From Gammaproteobacteria bacterium UBA3532 (lineage in GTDB: Bacteria; Pseudomonadota; Gammaproteobacteria; Enterobacterales; UBA3532): 21,521 bases of DNA. Under the pieces are notes generated by a model, which was not told the origin of the DNA, did not search any database, and saw only the letters and a list, made by a program, of their open reading frames with translations. The position numbers were made by a program, and so were the translations under genes. The stretch spans positions 1 through 21,521 of the forward strand of contig DFOV01000203.1 in assembly GCA_002376965.1 (NCBI GenBank), in the 5' to 3' direction. Positions 8,634 through 16,978 of the stretch are shown here, in pieces. How positions within the stretch are numbered: position 1 is the stretch's first letter; each line of letters opens with the position of its first letter.

Positions 8634-8859
8634 AGGTATAGAAGTAATTAGGTGTTGTGTTACTTTACTCCTTAGCAACAAGCTTTGCAGGTAATTAAAC
8701 CTTGATCAGGTCAATCTCTTGTTCGGAAGTCGAGGCCTACATGGTACTCATTGTTTAAGGTATAGCTGGGCTCTTGTTATGTCGGTGCTGAAGGTTTTGT
8801 TATCCTGTGTGCTGGCTGGAGTATTGTCTATCTCGAATATTTACAGTGTTTTATGAAGT
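8634..8859 (+). other. Intergenic gap inside the left arm
   Basis: This is the only long gap in the left arm. It contains a 25-codon hydrophobic ORF (8779-8856, beginning MSVLKVLLSC) without a Shine-Dalgarno site, an interrupted inverted repeat TTGATCAGGTCAA (8702-8714), and only weak promoter-like matches (TTGTTT at 8751 with TGTTAT at 8775). I see no clear terminator hairpin. Confidence 0.3.
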
Positions 8860-9249
8860 TTGATTGAGTATGGGGGAGGAGTGGCTTATCTATATTTCGT
8901 AGGTACGATACTGTTTACAGTAATCGGACAGTTGCTTTTAAAGTGGAGAATATCAATATATGGTGATATGCCTGGATCTCTCTGGCAAAAAGTGGTTTTC
9001 TTGCTGAAATTATTTTTGGATCCAATAGTCATAGTCGCTTTCGCTTTTGCCTTCATAGCTTCTCTATTTTGGATGGCCGTTATGACAAAGTTTGATGTTA
9101 GCTTCGCGTATCCATTTGTTACGGCAGGACTAACTATTTCTACTGTTGTGTCAGCAGTCTTTTTGCTTGGTGAGCCAGTCACAATGGCAAAAGCTTTAGG
9201 GGTATTTTTTATTCTTGTTGGACTATGGTTTCTAAGTGGAGGAAGTTAG
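8860..9249 (+). CDS. SMR-family membrane protein, ArnE/ArnF-like putative lipid-linked sugar flippase
   Basis: A 122-129 aa protein with four hydrophobic helices. The N-terminal helix reads VIGQLLLKW, as in ArnE-type proteins, and the C-terminal half has GEPVTMAKALGVFFILVGLW, the common SMR/EamA ending. The position of the essential proton-coupling glutamate of EmrE (E14) is occupied by Thr, which argues against drug/proton antiport and fits the ArnE/F group, which moves undecaprenyl-phosphate-aminoarabinose across the inner membrane. Start is uncertain: TTG at 8860 has a weak site, while GTG at 8881 aligns better with family N-termini but lies directly against a GGGGGAGGA run (8872-8880). 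The 3' end overlaps the upstream part of the next frame. With the GT2 at 4688 it could form a lipid-sugar supply pair. Confidence 0.8.
   Translation: MIEYGGGVAYLYFVGTILFTVIGQLLLKWRISIYGDMPGSLWQKVVFLLKLFLDPIVIVAFAFAFIASLFWMAVMTKFDVSFAYPFVTAGLTISTVVSAVFLLGEPVTMAKALGVFFILVGLWFLSGGS
9238..9243 (+). promoter_or_regulatory. Shine-Dalgarno that favours a TTG start at 9252
   Basis: GGAGGA sits 8 nt before TTG at 9252, while the upstream in-frame ATG at 9225 has no recognisable site. Confidence 0.6.
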
Positions 9250-9251
9250 AT

Positions 9252-10124
9252 TTGGACAGCCAGCTGGTTACTTTTATACAAGAAATACCTCAGTCTATCA
9301 TCGCGAGAGATGTTTCTGTGGAGCTTGGTGTTAACTCCGAAACCATTTCATTTATTCTAGATACGTTTGTAAATGAAGCCATAGCGGCTTACCGGTTAGT
9401 CTCTCCATTTTTATCTAAAGATAAGCGAATACTTGAAGTTGGGGCAGGAATTTGCGTGCTGTCTGCATTCTTGGCTCAAGAGGGGTATGATATAGTGGCT
9501 TTAGAGCCTGACTCTTCTGAGTTTGAAGTTTTTGGGGCTGTTCGAGCCGCGATACTAAAGAGTGTGGGTATTGATGACTTAAATGTACTGAATATCACTG
9601 CTCAGGAGTTGACTCCTTTGGAACACGGAACGTTTGACATTATCTTTAGTAATAACGTTTTGGAGCATATTCCAGACTTGGAGCTGGCTATTGAAGCTAT
9701 GGGCAGTGTGCTCAAGGACGATGGTACTATGTTTCATGTTTGTCCAAACTATATTGTTCCTTATGAGCCACACTTACAATTGCCAATTATTAAAATATGC
9801 CCAATGTTAACCCGCGCTTTATTTCCAAAAAAAGTGGCTTCTATGCAAGCCGTGTGGGATTCTCTTAATTTCATCACCTATTTTAAAATGAAAAAAGTTG
9901 CTCGAGACAAGCTACTCGATATTTCCTTCCAAAAGGGAGTGCTTTATGACAACTTCGACCGTTTAGAGCATGACTCTGTATTTAGAGAGCGACACTCTGA
10001 TAGCATGATACCTGTTATCTATTATGTCCTTAAAGTGACAAGGCTAATAAAATTAGTCAAATATTTTCCAGCTTTTCTATCTTCTCCAATGCAGTTTACT
10101 TTGAGAAAGCCAGAACATGGATAG
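9252..10124 (+). CDS. Class I SAM-dependent methyltransferase (third)
   Basis: A 290 aa methyltransferase of the UbiG/Methyltransf_11-like type. Motif I is ILEVGAGICVLS (60-71), the acidic residue after strand 2 is in ALEPD (83-87), and the post-motif strand FSNNVLEHIPD (132-142) is typical. The N-terminal 55 residues are an all-helical cap. The C-terminal third is basic with a hydrophobic patch and may interact with the membrane. TTG at 9252 is preferred because of the GGAGGA site; ATG at 9225 would give 299 aa and overlap the SMR gene by 25 nt. It is the last gene of the left arm and ends 20 nt from the stop of an oppositely oriented gene, with no visible terminator between them. Confidence 0.8.
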   Translation: MDSQLVTFIQEIPQSIIARDVSVELGVNSETISFILDTFVNEAIAAYRLVSPFLSKDKRILEVGAGICVLSAFLAQEGYDIVALEPDSSEFEVFGAVRAAILKSVGIDDLNVLNITAQELTPLEHGTFDIIFSNNVLEHIPDLELAIEAMGSVLKDDGTMFHVCPNYIVPYEPHLQLPIIKICPMLTRALFPKKVASMQAVWDSLNFITYFKMKKVARDKLLDISFQKGVLYDNFDRLEHDSVFRERHSDSMIPVIYYVLKVTRLIKLVKYFPAFLSSPMQFTLRKPEHG

Positions 10125-10144
10125 AGCCCGTGTAAGTCATTTCT

Positions 10145-11881
10145 CTATTCAAAACGATAGCAAGCGCTCTTGGAGCAAATTGTTATTATCTTAAACGCAA
10201 TAACCTCAAAGTGAGAGTGGTTTGAGTTATCACCAAAAAGGCTATGAACCAAACTAGCTGGCAGTTTGGTGGTTGATGTTAGCACCGGTGGGAGTGTGCC
10301 TGCCTTATTTCTAACTAAGATCCAGAATTGTTCTTTGGGAGATGGGGAAGAGATATAGTAGTGGTCTTCGCGCTTTATAAGTTCAATCACTGTTGCTTCA
10401 GCTACTGCTTGCGAGAAGTTCGTTTTGCTATTTATACCTATTGCATCTACCTTATTATTCCTTTCCCATGGTGGCACGCGCAATAAGGTTGCGTTCGCAT
10501 AAGTTAAAAGGAAACCTGGAGCAAACTGTTCGCTATAAATTTTTTCAGGTGAGGCGGTTATCATGGGGGCCTTCCGGTTATGATTCAAGTAAATAAGCAC
10601 ATCTAGAGACATGTGATGTATGTTATGGTATCGATCAGCAAAGAGGGCGCTTTTGGTTGGATTAACAAAGGAGAATGTGCTGGTTGTTGTAATGACTGGG
10701 TGTTGGTCATTGCCATCACCTAGCGGCTCAAAGAAATTTTTGATGTGTTTTTGAGAGAATGTGCTATTAATATCAATGACTTCGGGAAGTATTGTTATAT
10801 GGTCTATCGCCAGCAATGCCAATAGGTACAGTGCATTTCGTCTGTTTTGGTGGAGTAGTTTCGAAGTTAATGGAGCAAGTAAAAAGGCTGTCAGCGGAGC
10901 CAGGAAAGCGAGGTAACGCACTTCCTTAAATGGAGAAAGGTGCATGACAATAACTGATAGTACCCAAGACACGGCGATCATAATTAGTAGTCTGTCTCGA
11001 GAGGTTAAGCTCAAGTAGATACCGGGGATAATTAATAACATGGCTCCCAGTCCATAAGCAGTAATATTGCGAATATATAACCACCAAGGGAAGATTTCAT
11101 TTAAAGGATCTGGGGCGTAGTGCTCAGACACTTTACGGGTAAGTTCGAGTGGTCGCATCCAAAAAGGAACGTGGTCGAAGCCTACTGCACCAGTCGTAGT
11201 TAAAGCGTAGCTGAACCATACAATAACTGCGCTAGCGCAAGCTCCAAGCGATAGAAGCCCGAGGCGTAACCAGTCCACACGTTTTTTCAGCATTATATCT
11301 GCACAAGTATTTGAAATAAGTACCAGAACCCAGAAAATGGCATAGGTTTGCTTGATTAAGGGGGCAATGGTTCCTAGCAAAGTTAAATAAAGCAAGGGGT
11401 AAAAAATCTTAGAAGAAGGAAGTCGAGACGAGATTCTTAACATGGCTAACAATATAATACCGGGCATTAGGTCATGACTAATGAAAGGTGCGTAGCTATA
11501 AAATACGTAAGTGAGCATAGACATAATAAAACTAAGTAAAATAGCTGTTTTATGGCTAAACTTCTGATTTAACCACCGCCAAGTCAGGTATAGGTAGAGT
11601 GCATGGAGGATAGCGGTGGTTATATGGTGGAGAGTTACGTCATAAAAAGCTAAGTCAAGCAAGTTGCTCAAGTATTCGGCGGGGAGAAGGAGCAGTGCCA
11701 TGACTGGCCCTCTTTGCCATGAATAGACGTTGGTAATTCCTAGGAAGTACTGACTGTTGATAATAGTGTTGTACCCATCGTCGTATTCTATCTGAATGCT
11801 AAATGCTGCAGCTAATAGCCAGGCGCAGACCAAAAAGAACAGAGCGTGAGGAATGTAGTGTTTGAGCCTGTAAATAATCAC
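10145..11881 (-). CDS. GT-C-like (PMT/GT39-type) multi-TM glycosyltransferase, paralogue B
   Basis: A predicted inner-membrane enzyme with about ten TM helices up to about residue 330, followed by a roughly 250-residue soluble, presumably periplasmic domain. It is 578 aa from the GTG at 11881. The GT-C-type acidic motif of the first periplasmic loop is present as YDDGY just after TM1; SYAPFISHD and a conserved PFKEVRYLAFLAPL stretch resemble the basic/aromatic loop motifs of PMT-like enzymes. It is clearly paralogous to the upstream gene over its whole length. An upstream GTG (11944) would overlap that gene by 37 nt, but aligning the paralogues puts the start at 11881, where AAGGTG lies 9 nt upstream; GTG 11893 is another option. 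A transferase using undecaprenyl-phosphate sugar is inferred. Confidence 0.8.
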   Translation of the reverse strand: MIIYRLKHYIPHALFFLVCAWLLAAAFSIQIEYDDGYNTIINSQYFLGITNVYSWQRGPVMALLLLPAEYLSNLLDLAFYDVTLHHITTAILHALYLYLTWRWLNQKFSHKTAILLSFIMSMLTYVFYSYAPFISHDLMPGIILLAMLRISSRLPSSKIFYPLLYLTLLGTIAPLIKQTYAIFWVLVLISNTCADIMLKKRVDWLRLGLLSLGACASAVIVWFSYALTTTGAVGFDHVPFWMRPLELTRKVSEHYAPDPLNEIFPWWLYIRNITAYGLGAMLLIIPGIYLSLTSRDRLLIMIAVSWVLSVIVMHLSPFKEVRYLAFLAPLTAFLLAPLTSKLLHQNRRNALYLLALLAIDHITILPEVIDINSTFSQKHIKNFFEPLGDGNDQHPVITTTSTFSFVNPTKSALFADRYHNIHHMSLDVLIYLNHNRKAPMITASPEKIYSEQFAPGFLLTYANATLLRVPPWERNNKVDAIGINSKTNFSQAVAEATVIELIKREDHYYISSPSPKEQFWILVRNKAGTLPPVLTSTTKLPASLVHSLFGDNSNHSHFEVIAFKIITICSKSACYRFE

Positions 11882-11890
11882 TTTGTGAGT

Positions 11891-11896
11891 CACCTT
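11891..11896 (-). promoter_or_regulatory. Putative Shine-Dalgarno supporting the GTG start at 11881
   Basis: AAGGTG on the minus strand, 9 nt before GTG 11881, in the gap after the TAA stop of the upstream paralogue. Confidence 0.45.
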
Positions 11897-11907
11897 ATCC
11901 TGTATAT

Positions 11908-13650
11908 TTAATAGGGCCGCGTTAGGTTTATGCCATCCGAGCACGCTTCTATATTACAGTAGCTTCTGATTTCTAGTGCTATGACGTCGAGCTTTTCTTC
12001 TTGCGACTGCGCCCCATACAATAGTTGGATCGTCGAAGCTGGAATGTTTATCTGGTTGATCAAAACTGGTGCGGCTGTTTGTTTTGCTGCGCGGATCAAT
12101 AGAGTCGGATAAGCAAGCTTTTTTCTGTTGCTGATTTGATAGTTAGTTGAACTTGTTTTAGTTAAGGATAGGTTTATTGCTCGCCCTGTAAACTGAAAAA
12201 ACTGCTTTGGGTCTTGAACTCCCTCTATCTTTAGGCCTCTTCTCCCTTGATGCCAAGGCTGCTTTTTTACAGCCGTAGCATTTGCGTAGGTAAAAGCATC
12301 ACCGGGTTTTAACATGCCATAGTGTAAAGACGTGACTGGTTCATCTGAGTTGCTCAGTGGGTAGCCTATTAAGGACAGCACGTGTTCTAGCCCAATATGA
12401 TGAATATGGTGATACCTGTCACCTAACAGCTGGCTTTTACTCGGCGAAATAAAGGAAAAGTGAGGAAACGTATTTAAAATAGCTGGAGGTGATTCGTTAA
12501 ATTTTATTGGCTCAAAAAAAGAAGAAATGGTATTGCGATAAAATGGCTGGCCAATCAATCCCGCTTCAGGAACAATTCTTACGCAGTCGATAGCCAGGAT
12601 TATTAAAATATAAGCCGCACTTCTGCAATTTTTATGCATCAGAGCCGAAATCGTTGGTGCCAACAGAAAGGCCGTTAGAGGAGCCAGAAAAGCTAGGTAA
12701 CGAACTTCTTTAAATGGTGTTAGCTGCATAAAGCAAAATGCGCTTATCCAGGCGATTGCTATGCGCTGTTGTTGTCGGTCTTTTGATTTGACATTAACAA
12801 TTAGGCTGGGGACAATGAGTAGCATGGCCCCTAGGCCATAGGCCGAAATGTTTCTAAAATATATCCACCATGGAAAGACCTCTGATAGAGGGTTGTGGTA
12901 TAGCTCGCTAATTACTCTGGCCTGTTCTAGGGGTCTTAATAAGAACGGAACTTCTTCAAACGGCAGGACTAGACTGTAGCATATCCAGGCTAGTACGCCA
13001 CTGGGTATAGCCGCTAGCAGCAGGTGCGCTGTCGCTTTCTTGCCATTAGGCTCTTGAGCGAGGAAGCTTGTAATAGCAACGGCAATTAGAATTACTAACC
13101 AAAATAATATAAAGGTTTGCTTGATAAGGGCGGCAGCAACCCCCATCAATGCTACTGCAAAAAGGTAAGTTACCTTGTGTGTACATATGTATTTTTCCGT
13201 GTAGATTAGCATCCCTAAAAAAAGTACCCCTGGAAATATGTCATGGCTAATATAAGGAGCGTAACTAAAAAAGATGTAGCTGCATGTCGCTAATATATAC
13301 GCTAGAGTCGTGGATGCTTTATATCCAAATTTTTGGGTTAGCCAATGCCAGATAAGAAACAGATAGCAGGAGTGAAGTAGCGCTGTAGTTAGATGGTGGA
13401 TAGTCAGGTCGAATGAGTCTAAGCCAAACAAATTGGAGAGGTATTCTGCTGGAACCAATAGTAACGCAAAAAGTGGCCCCCTTTGATAAGCATATTTTTC
13501 GGAGATGCCTAAAAAATATTGGCTGTTTACAACGGTGGCATAACCATCCGCATGATCTATATTGATCAACATTGCAGCCGCAAACAGCCAACTACAGACA
13601 ATAAAAAGCCAGCTCCAGCCAAGATATTTTGACCACTTTTCGAATGGCAT
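11908..13650 (-). CDS. GT-C-like (PMT/GT39-type) multi-TM glycosyltransferase, paralogue A
   Basis: A 580 aa multi-pass inner-membrane protein. TM1 is at about 11-30, followed by a periplasmic loop carrying HADGY (33-37), the likely GT-C acidic motif, and NSQYFLGI (42-49). SYAPYISHD (129-137) and a PFKEVRYLAF segment (from 312) are shared almost unchanged with the downstream paralogue, as is a WW-Y-RNI-AYGLGAML stretch near 261-277. The last ~250 residues lie outside the membrane bundle and include DRYHHIHH, also conserved in the paralogue. Function as a periplasmic sugar transferase using a polyprenyl-phosphate donor is inferred from fold and from the adjoining GT2. The ATG lies 1 nt after the GT2 stop, with AAGGA 5 nt upstream that overlaps the GT2 coding end. 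Confidence 0.82.
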   Translation of the reverse strand: MPFEKWSKYLGWSWLFIVCSWLFAAAMLINIDHADGYATVVNSQYFLGISEKYAYQRGPLFALLLVPAEYLSNLFGLDSFDLTIHHLTTALLHSCYLFLIWHWLTQKFGYKASTTLAYILATCSYIFFSYAPYISHDIFPGVLFLGMLIYTEKYICTHKVTYLFAVALMGVAAALIKQTFILFWLVILIAVAITSFLAQEPNGKKATAHLLLAAIPSGVLAWICYSLVLPFEEVPFLLRPLEQARVISELYHNPLSEVFPWWIYFRNISAYGLGAMLLIVPSLIVNVKSKDRQQQRIAIAWISAFCFMQLTPFKEVRYLAFLAPLTAFLLAPTISALMHKNCRSAAYILIILAIDCVRIVPEAGLIGQPFYRNTISSFFEPIKFNESPPAILNTFPHFSFISPSKSQLLGDRYHHIHHIGLEHVLSLIGYPLSNSDEPVTSLHYGMLKPGDAFTYANATAVKKQPWHQGRRGLKIEGVQDPKQFFQFTGRAINLSLTKTSSTNYQISNRKKLAYPTLLIRAAKQTAAPVLINQINIPASTIQLLYGAQSQEEKLDVIALEIRSYCNIEACSDGINLTRPY

Positions 13651-13651
13651 G

Positions 13652-14593
13652 TTAATCCTTTCTACGTTTAATCAAGTAGCTGGGTTTGTTTTGAGACTCA
13701 TGGTAGGTTCTCATTATTATCTCAGCTAGCAGACCTAGCAATATTGAAAAGAATCCCATGAGAAAGAATACAATGGCTATTAATGGGAGTGGTGTCGCAA
13801 TGAATGACTTGCCTCCCCATATTTTGTAATAGAGCATGGCGAAAAAGGTAATAAACGACAATGCAAAGTTTACGAGCCCGAAGCCACCAAAAATGTATAT
13901 TGGCTTGCTGGAGTAGTGACCTAAAAACTTTATTACCAGAAGGTCAAGTATGACTTTAAAAGTACGTTCTATGCCATATTTAGACTTGCCATGAATCCGA
14001 GGGTGGTGGTCTACTGGTATTTCTGTGATTCTTGCTCCCGACCAGCTAGCGTATATCGGTATAAAGCGATGCATTTCTCCGTAGAGCTTGGCATCCTCTA
14101 TAACTTCTCGCCGGTACGCTTTGAGAGTGCAGCCATAATCATTTAAATGAACCCCCGAAACCTTTGAGATCACTAAGTTCGCAATTTTGCTAGGTAAATT
14201 CCGTGATAGATAGTCATCCTTTCTGTCTTTTCGCCAGCCAGAACAGACATCATACCCTTCTTGAAGTTTGGTGATTAACTTGGGGATCTCTTCGGGAGGG
14301 TTTTGAAGATCGCCGTCTAGGGGTACGAGTATCTCGCCGGTGGCATGGTCAATGCCGGCCATTATTGCCGCGGTTTGGCCAAAGTTTCGCTTGAACAATA
14401 CTGCCTTGGATTTTTGGTCGCTCGCTTCGATATCAAGAATGATTCTAGCAGTTTCGTCTGCAGAGCCATCATCAACGTAAATAACTTCGTAGTCATAGTT
14501 TTCTTGCAATGTGGCTGATAGCCTTTCGTGCAACAAACGAACATTATCTTGTTCGTTATAGAGTGGAACAATGATGGATAGCTTTTCTTGCAT
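13652..14593 (-). CDS. GT2 polyprenyl-phosphate sugar transferase (ArnC/DPMS-like, second)
   Basis: A 313 aa protein: N-terminal GT-A domain with SIIVPLYNE (6-14), DDGS (41-44), the metal-binding DGD (93-95) followed by LQNPPEEIP, and HGKSKYGIER (201-210), the usual acceptor-side motif. Two C-terminal membrane helices lie at about 233-255 and 268-292; the tail ends YHESQNKPSYLIKRR. The reaction is expected to be nucleotide sugar plus undecaprenyl phosphate at the cytoplasmic face. The ATG at 14593 is chosen: AAAGGA lies 9 nt upstream (14603-14608), the predicted protein begins right at the GT-A domain, and the gene then clears the AsnB stop by 20 nt. A longer in-frame version (to 14704) would overlap AsnB and only add unrelated residues. 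It is co-directional with both GT-C-like genes, which probably use its product. Confidence 0.88.
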   Translation of the reverse strand: MQEKLSIIVPLYNEQDNVRLLHERLSATLQENYDYEVIYVDDGSADETARIILDIEASDQKSKAVLFKRNFGQTAAIMAGIDHATGEILVPLDGDLQNPPEEIPKLITKLQEGYDVCSGWRKDRKDDYLSRNLPSKIANLVISKVSGVHLNDYGCTLKAYRREVIEDAKLYGEMHRFIPIYASWSGARITEIPVDHHPRIHGKSKYGIERTFKVILDLLVIKFLGHYSSKPIYIFGGFGLVNFALSFITFFAMLYYKIWGGKSFIATPLPLIAIVFFLMGFFSILLGLLAEIIMRTYHESQNKPSYLIKRRKD

Positions 14594-14613
14594 ACCTGAA
14601 AATCCTTTAACTA

Positions 14614-16500
14614 TTATTGTTGTTTGTTGGCCAATACCATGAGCCGATAAAGAGCATTTAACTTTTTTCCATGGTCTAGCTTTAGGCTTTGATGTTCGCT
14701 CCAAAGCCTCGCTATATGCTGATTATCAAACCAGCCATACAGTGGCGAAGTTGTATCAAAAAGTACTGAGGCAAACCTTTCTTTAAACTCATGCCTTATC
14801 AGCTTCGAGATGGGTAAGCCAAAACCGTGCTTCTTCCTCCTAACAAGGCTCAGGGGTAAGTGGCGCTCGGCTACCTTCTTCAGTAAATACTTCCCCTCAC
14901 CGTTATGGATTTTATAACGTGTCGGCAAGGATATAGCTTGTTCGGCGAAGTTGACTGCCAAGAAGGGGGAGCGAACCTCCAAGCTATTATACATTGAAGC
15001 GCGGTCCATTTTGGTCAAAATATCATTCGGTAAGTAGGTGACTATCATGGAGTGTAATAGGCTATCTATCTTACTATGACTGTTGGGGATTGGTAGTGTT
15101 TCAATAAAGTGGTTAAAGTTAGCCTGCGAAGCATGTCCTTGGACAAACTCAGGGTTCCATAGTGATTGTTGCTCTTTAAGGCTAAATGCTGACATCCAGT
15201 GAAAGCTTTGTGATGTTGTTGGCATGCCAAAGCCGTAGCTTAATTGCTTTAGGCGATAGCGGAAATTCATATATTCGGTTGAAGACGGGATAATTTCGAG
15301 TAATTTTCGCAGTGCCGTGCCTGTAAACTGGGGAAACTTATTCATTATCGCGGCGTATTGTTGAACCTTGTAATTAGGATAGCCAGCAAATAGCTCGTCT
15401 GCTCCATCACCACCCAGCGCGACGGTAACCGAGGGCCGAGCAGCCTGACACAATAAATAGGATGGCAATAGTGATGAGTCACAAATTGGCTCATCTAGCG
15501 TAGCGTCTAACGCATCCATTCCGGCTATTAAATTAGATTTTTGCAGCTCGATGACATTGAGCTTCATTCCTATATGGTTGGCTGCTTCTTGGGCATATTG
15601 CGTTTCATCAAATGAGGCTTGAGGCATTTTGATGGTGAAGCCTTCTACGCTATCAGTGACTTGTGCCGTTAGTGCCGCAATGAGTGATGAGTCAATGCCT
15701 CCAGAGAGAAATATACCGACCGGCACGTCTGCAATAAGCCTCTCTCTTACGGAATCCTTAAGAGCTTGCTCTGTCGCCTCGATTTGTGTTTGAAAACTCG
15801 TAGATGCCGCTGGTAAGCAGGTTGGGGGGCTCCAATACCGAACCTGCTTTGAATTACCGTTTGCTTCAAAGGCCAGGTAATGAGCGGGCAGTAGTTTGTT
15901 TATTCCTTGAAATCCGGTTTGTTCACCAGGAATGTATTCCAAGGTAAGGTACTGCACTATGTCACTAATATTAAAATCTAGTTGAGATAGTGATGGGTGT
16001 TTTCGTAAGCTGTTGATCTCCGAAGAGAAGGCTATCTTGTGGTTAAAAATGGCGTAAAACAGGGGCTTTTCACCAAAGCGATCTCGAGCAAGGTAGAGTC
16101 TCTTGTTATCAGGATCTCGATAGGCAAAAGCAAACATTCCATCAATACGCGCTAACGTGAAATCAACCCCGTACTTTCTTAACATCCAATATAAAACTTC
16201 GGTGTCTGAGTCGTCTAGCAGGTAAGGCTGCTCATCTTTGAGGTAGTCATTGATAAGTTGTTTATAGCCGTAAATTTCGCCATTGAATATTAGAACGTGC
16301 CCGTCGGAATCTTTCCTGGGTTGTGCTCCACCCTTGGGATCGATGATCGCTAGTCGGTTGTGTCCAAATGCAATACCTTCATCAATGAAGCTACCTTGCT
16401 GATCTGGCCCGCGATATGAAATAGCGTCGAGCATTGCATTAAGTATTGCGTCTGAGTTGGGTATGGAGTTTGAAACGGTGAATCCGGCTATGCCACACAA
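14614..16500 (-). CDS. asnB: Asparagine synthase (glutamine-hydrolysing), AsnB type
   Basis: A 628 aa protein with an N-terminal class II glutamine amidotransferase domain (about 2-200: nucleophile C2 in MCGIAGF, NRLAIID at 48-54, FNGEIYG at 72-78) and a C-terminal ATP-pyrophosphatase synthetase domain (SGGIDSS at 266-272; GGDGADELFAGY at 363-374). The standard reaction is ATP-dependent amidation of aspartate with ammonia from glutamine. In polysaccharide loci AsnB-like proteins are often present and may amidate sugar carboxyls or similar groups; which applies cannot be told from sequence. The start is TTG, fixed by the requirement that Cys2 become the free N-terminus; an AGGGAG site lies 10 nt upstream. 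It is the first gene of the middle arm, read away from the divergent regulatory region. Confidence 0.9.
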   Translation of the reverse strand: MCGIAGFTVSNSIPNSDAILNAMLDAISYRGPDQQGSFIDEGIAFGHNRLAIIDPKGGAQPRKDSDGHVLIFNGEIYGYKQLINDYLKDEQPYLLDDSDTEVLYWMLRKYGVDFTLARIDGMFAFAYRDPDNKRLYLARDRFGEKPLFYAIFNHKIAFSSEINSLRKHPSLSQLDFNISDIVQYLTLEYIPGEQTGFQGINKLLPAHYLAFEANGNSKQVRYWSPPTCLPAASTSFQTQIEATEQALKDSVRERLIADVPVGIFLSGGIDSSLIAALTAQVTDSVEGFTIKMPQASFDETQYAQEAANHIGMKLNVIELQKSNLIAGMDALDATLDEPICDSSLLPSYLLCQAARPSVTVALGGDGADELFAGYPNYKVQQYAAIMNKFPQFTGTALRKLLEIIPSSTEYMNFRYRLKQLSYGFGMPTTSQSFHWMSAFSLKEQQSLWNPEFVQGHASQANFNHFIETLPIPNSHSKIDSLLHSMIVTYLPNDILTKMDRASMYNSLEVRSPFLAVNFAEQAISLPTRYKIHNGEGKYLLKKVAERHLPLSLVRRKKHGFGLPISKLIRHEFKERFASVLFDTTSPLYGWFDNQHIARLWSEHQSLKLDHGKKLNALYRLMVLANKQQ

Positions 16501-16620
16501 ATTAGGTGTTCTCCCTACCAGAGGTTTTCTTCAAGCGTAAAAACAATATCATTAACACATTTCGGTTTGAGCGGCTTTAAATCTTGTAGGCCCACTGAAT
16601 TGTAAATCTGGTATTCTACT

Positions 16621-16643
16621 ATTCGCGTAACGAATACATTCGT
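16621..16643. repeat. ATTCG/CGAAT operator-like inverted repeats
   Basis: ATTCG (16621-16625), CGAAT (16631-16635) and ATTCG (16638-16642) form nested inverted repeats; the inner one, ACGAATacATTCGT (16630-16643), is a 6-bp dyad with a 2-bp spacer. Confidence 0.4.
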
Positions 16644-16645
16644 AA

Positions 16646-16674
16646 ACAATAGCCCCAAGTTGTTGAGTTAACAA
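16646..16674 (-). promoter_or_regulatory. Possible asnB promoter
   Basis: On the - strand, TTGTTA and TATTGT are separated by 17 bp, each matching four of six consensus positions. This would give a leader of roughly 140 nt before the asnB TTG. The ATTCG/CGAAT palindrome lies just downstream of the -10, where a repressor could block clearance. Confidence 0.3.
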
Positions 16675-16762
16675 GGAGCTAAGCGGAAACTAAATGGTTA
16701 GAATAGACCCATTTAACTTTATATCAAAGTGCCAATGCTTGATATTCAGTTGTAGTAGTGTG

Positions 16763-16796
16763 ATTACCAAGGGAAACTGACGGTATAATTACCAAG
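16763..16796 (+). repeat. Direct repeat of ATTACCAAG
   Basis: Two perfect copies of ATTACCAAG lie at 16763-16771 and 16788-16796, 25 bp apart start to start; the second overlaps the end of a TATAAT hexamer. Confidence 0.35.
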
Positions 16797-16852
16797 CGAG
16801 TTTGACGTATTCACATTATCAGCGTCAGTCCAAGCTGGCAACTCAAGCCTAC

Positions 16853-16869
16853 TTGGAAAGTAATTCCAA
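16853..16869. repeat. TTGGAA-N5-TTCCAA inverted repeat
   Basis: A perfect 6-bp dyad with 5-bp spacer, centred about 50 bp upstream of the -35 hexamer at 16909, a position suited to an activator site. Confidence 0.4.
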
Positions 16870-16908
16870 CTTAGCCAACTTAGGCGTGAGAAGCTCTATT
16901 CCAATCAA

Positions 16909-16936
16909 TTGACTCAGTGGCGAAGGTAGTTATATT
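16909..16936 (+). promoter_or_regulatory. Sigma70-like promoter for the large membrane-protein gene
   Basis: TTGACT (16909-16914), a 16-bp spacer and TATATT (16931-16936), five of six matches in each hexamer. Transcription would begin near 16943 and give a leader of about 86 nt before the TTG at 17029. Confidence 0.6.
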
Positions 16937-16978
16937 GGCATTGCTCGCATGAGCCTGTTATAACTGCGTGAGAGTAAA

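Noticed and set aside
8779..8856. 25-codon hydrophobic ORF as a small membrane protein
   Set aside because: No Shine-Dalgarno site and no evidence beyond its composition; recorded only in the gap entry.
10393..10596. 67-codon + strand ORF inside the GT-C-like gene
   Set aside because: Antisense to a well-supported membrane-protein gene, no ribosome site, no family resemblance.
14594..14704. N-terminal extension of the second GT2
   Set aside because: Overlaps asnB, adds no conserved sequence, and the ATG at 14593 has a good ribosome site.
16784..16789. Perfect TATAAT as the main promoter
   Set aside because: No -35-like hexamer at 16-18 bp upstream; the TTGACT/TATATT pair at 16909 is better placed.
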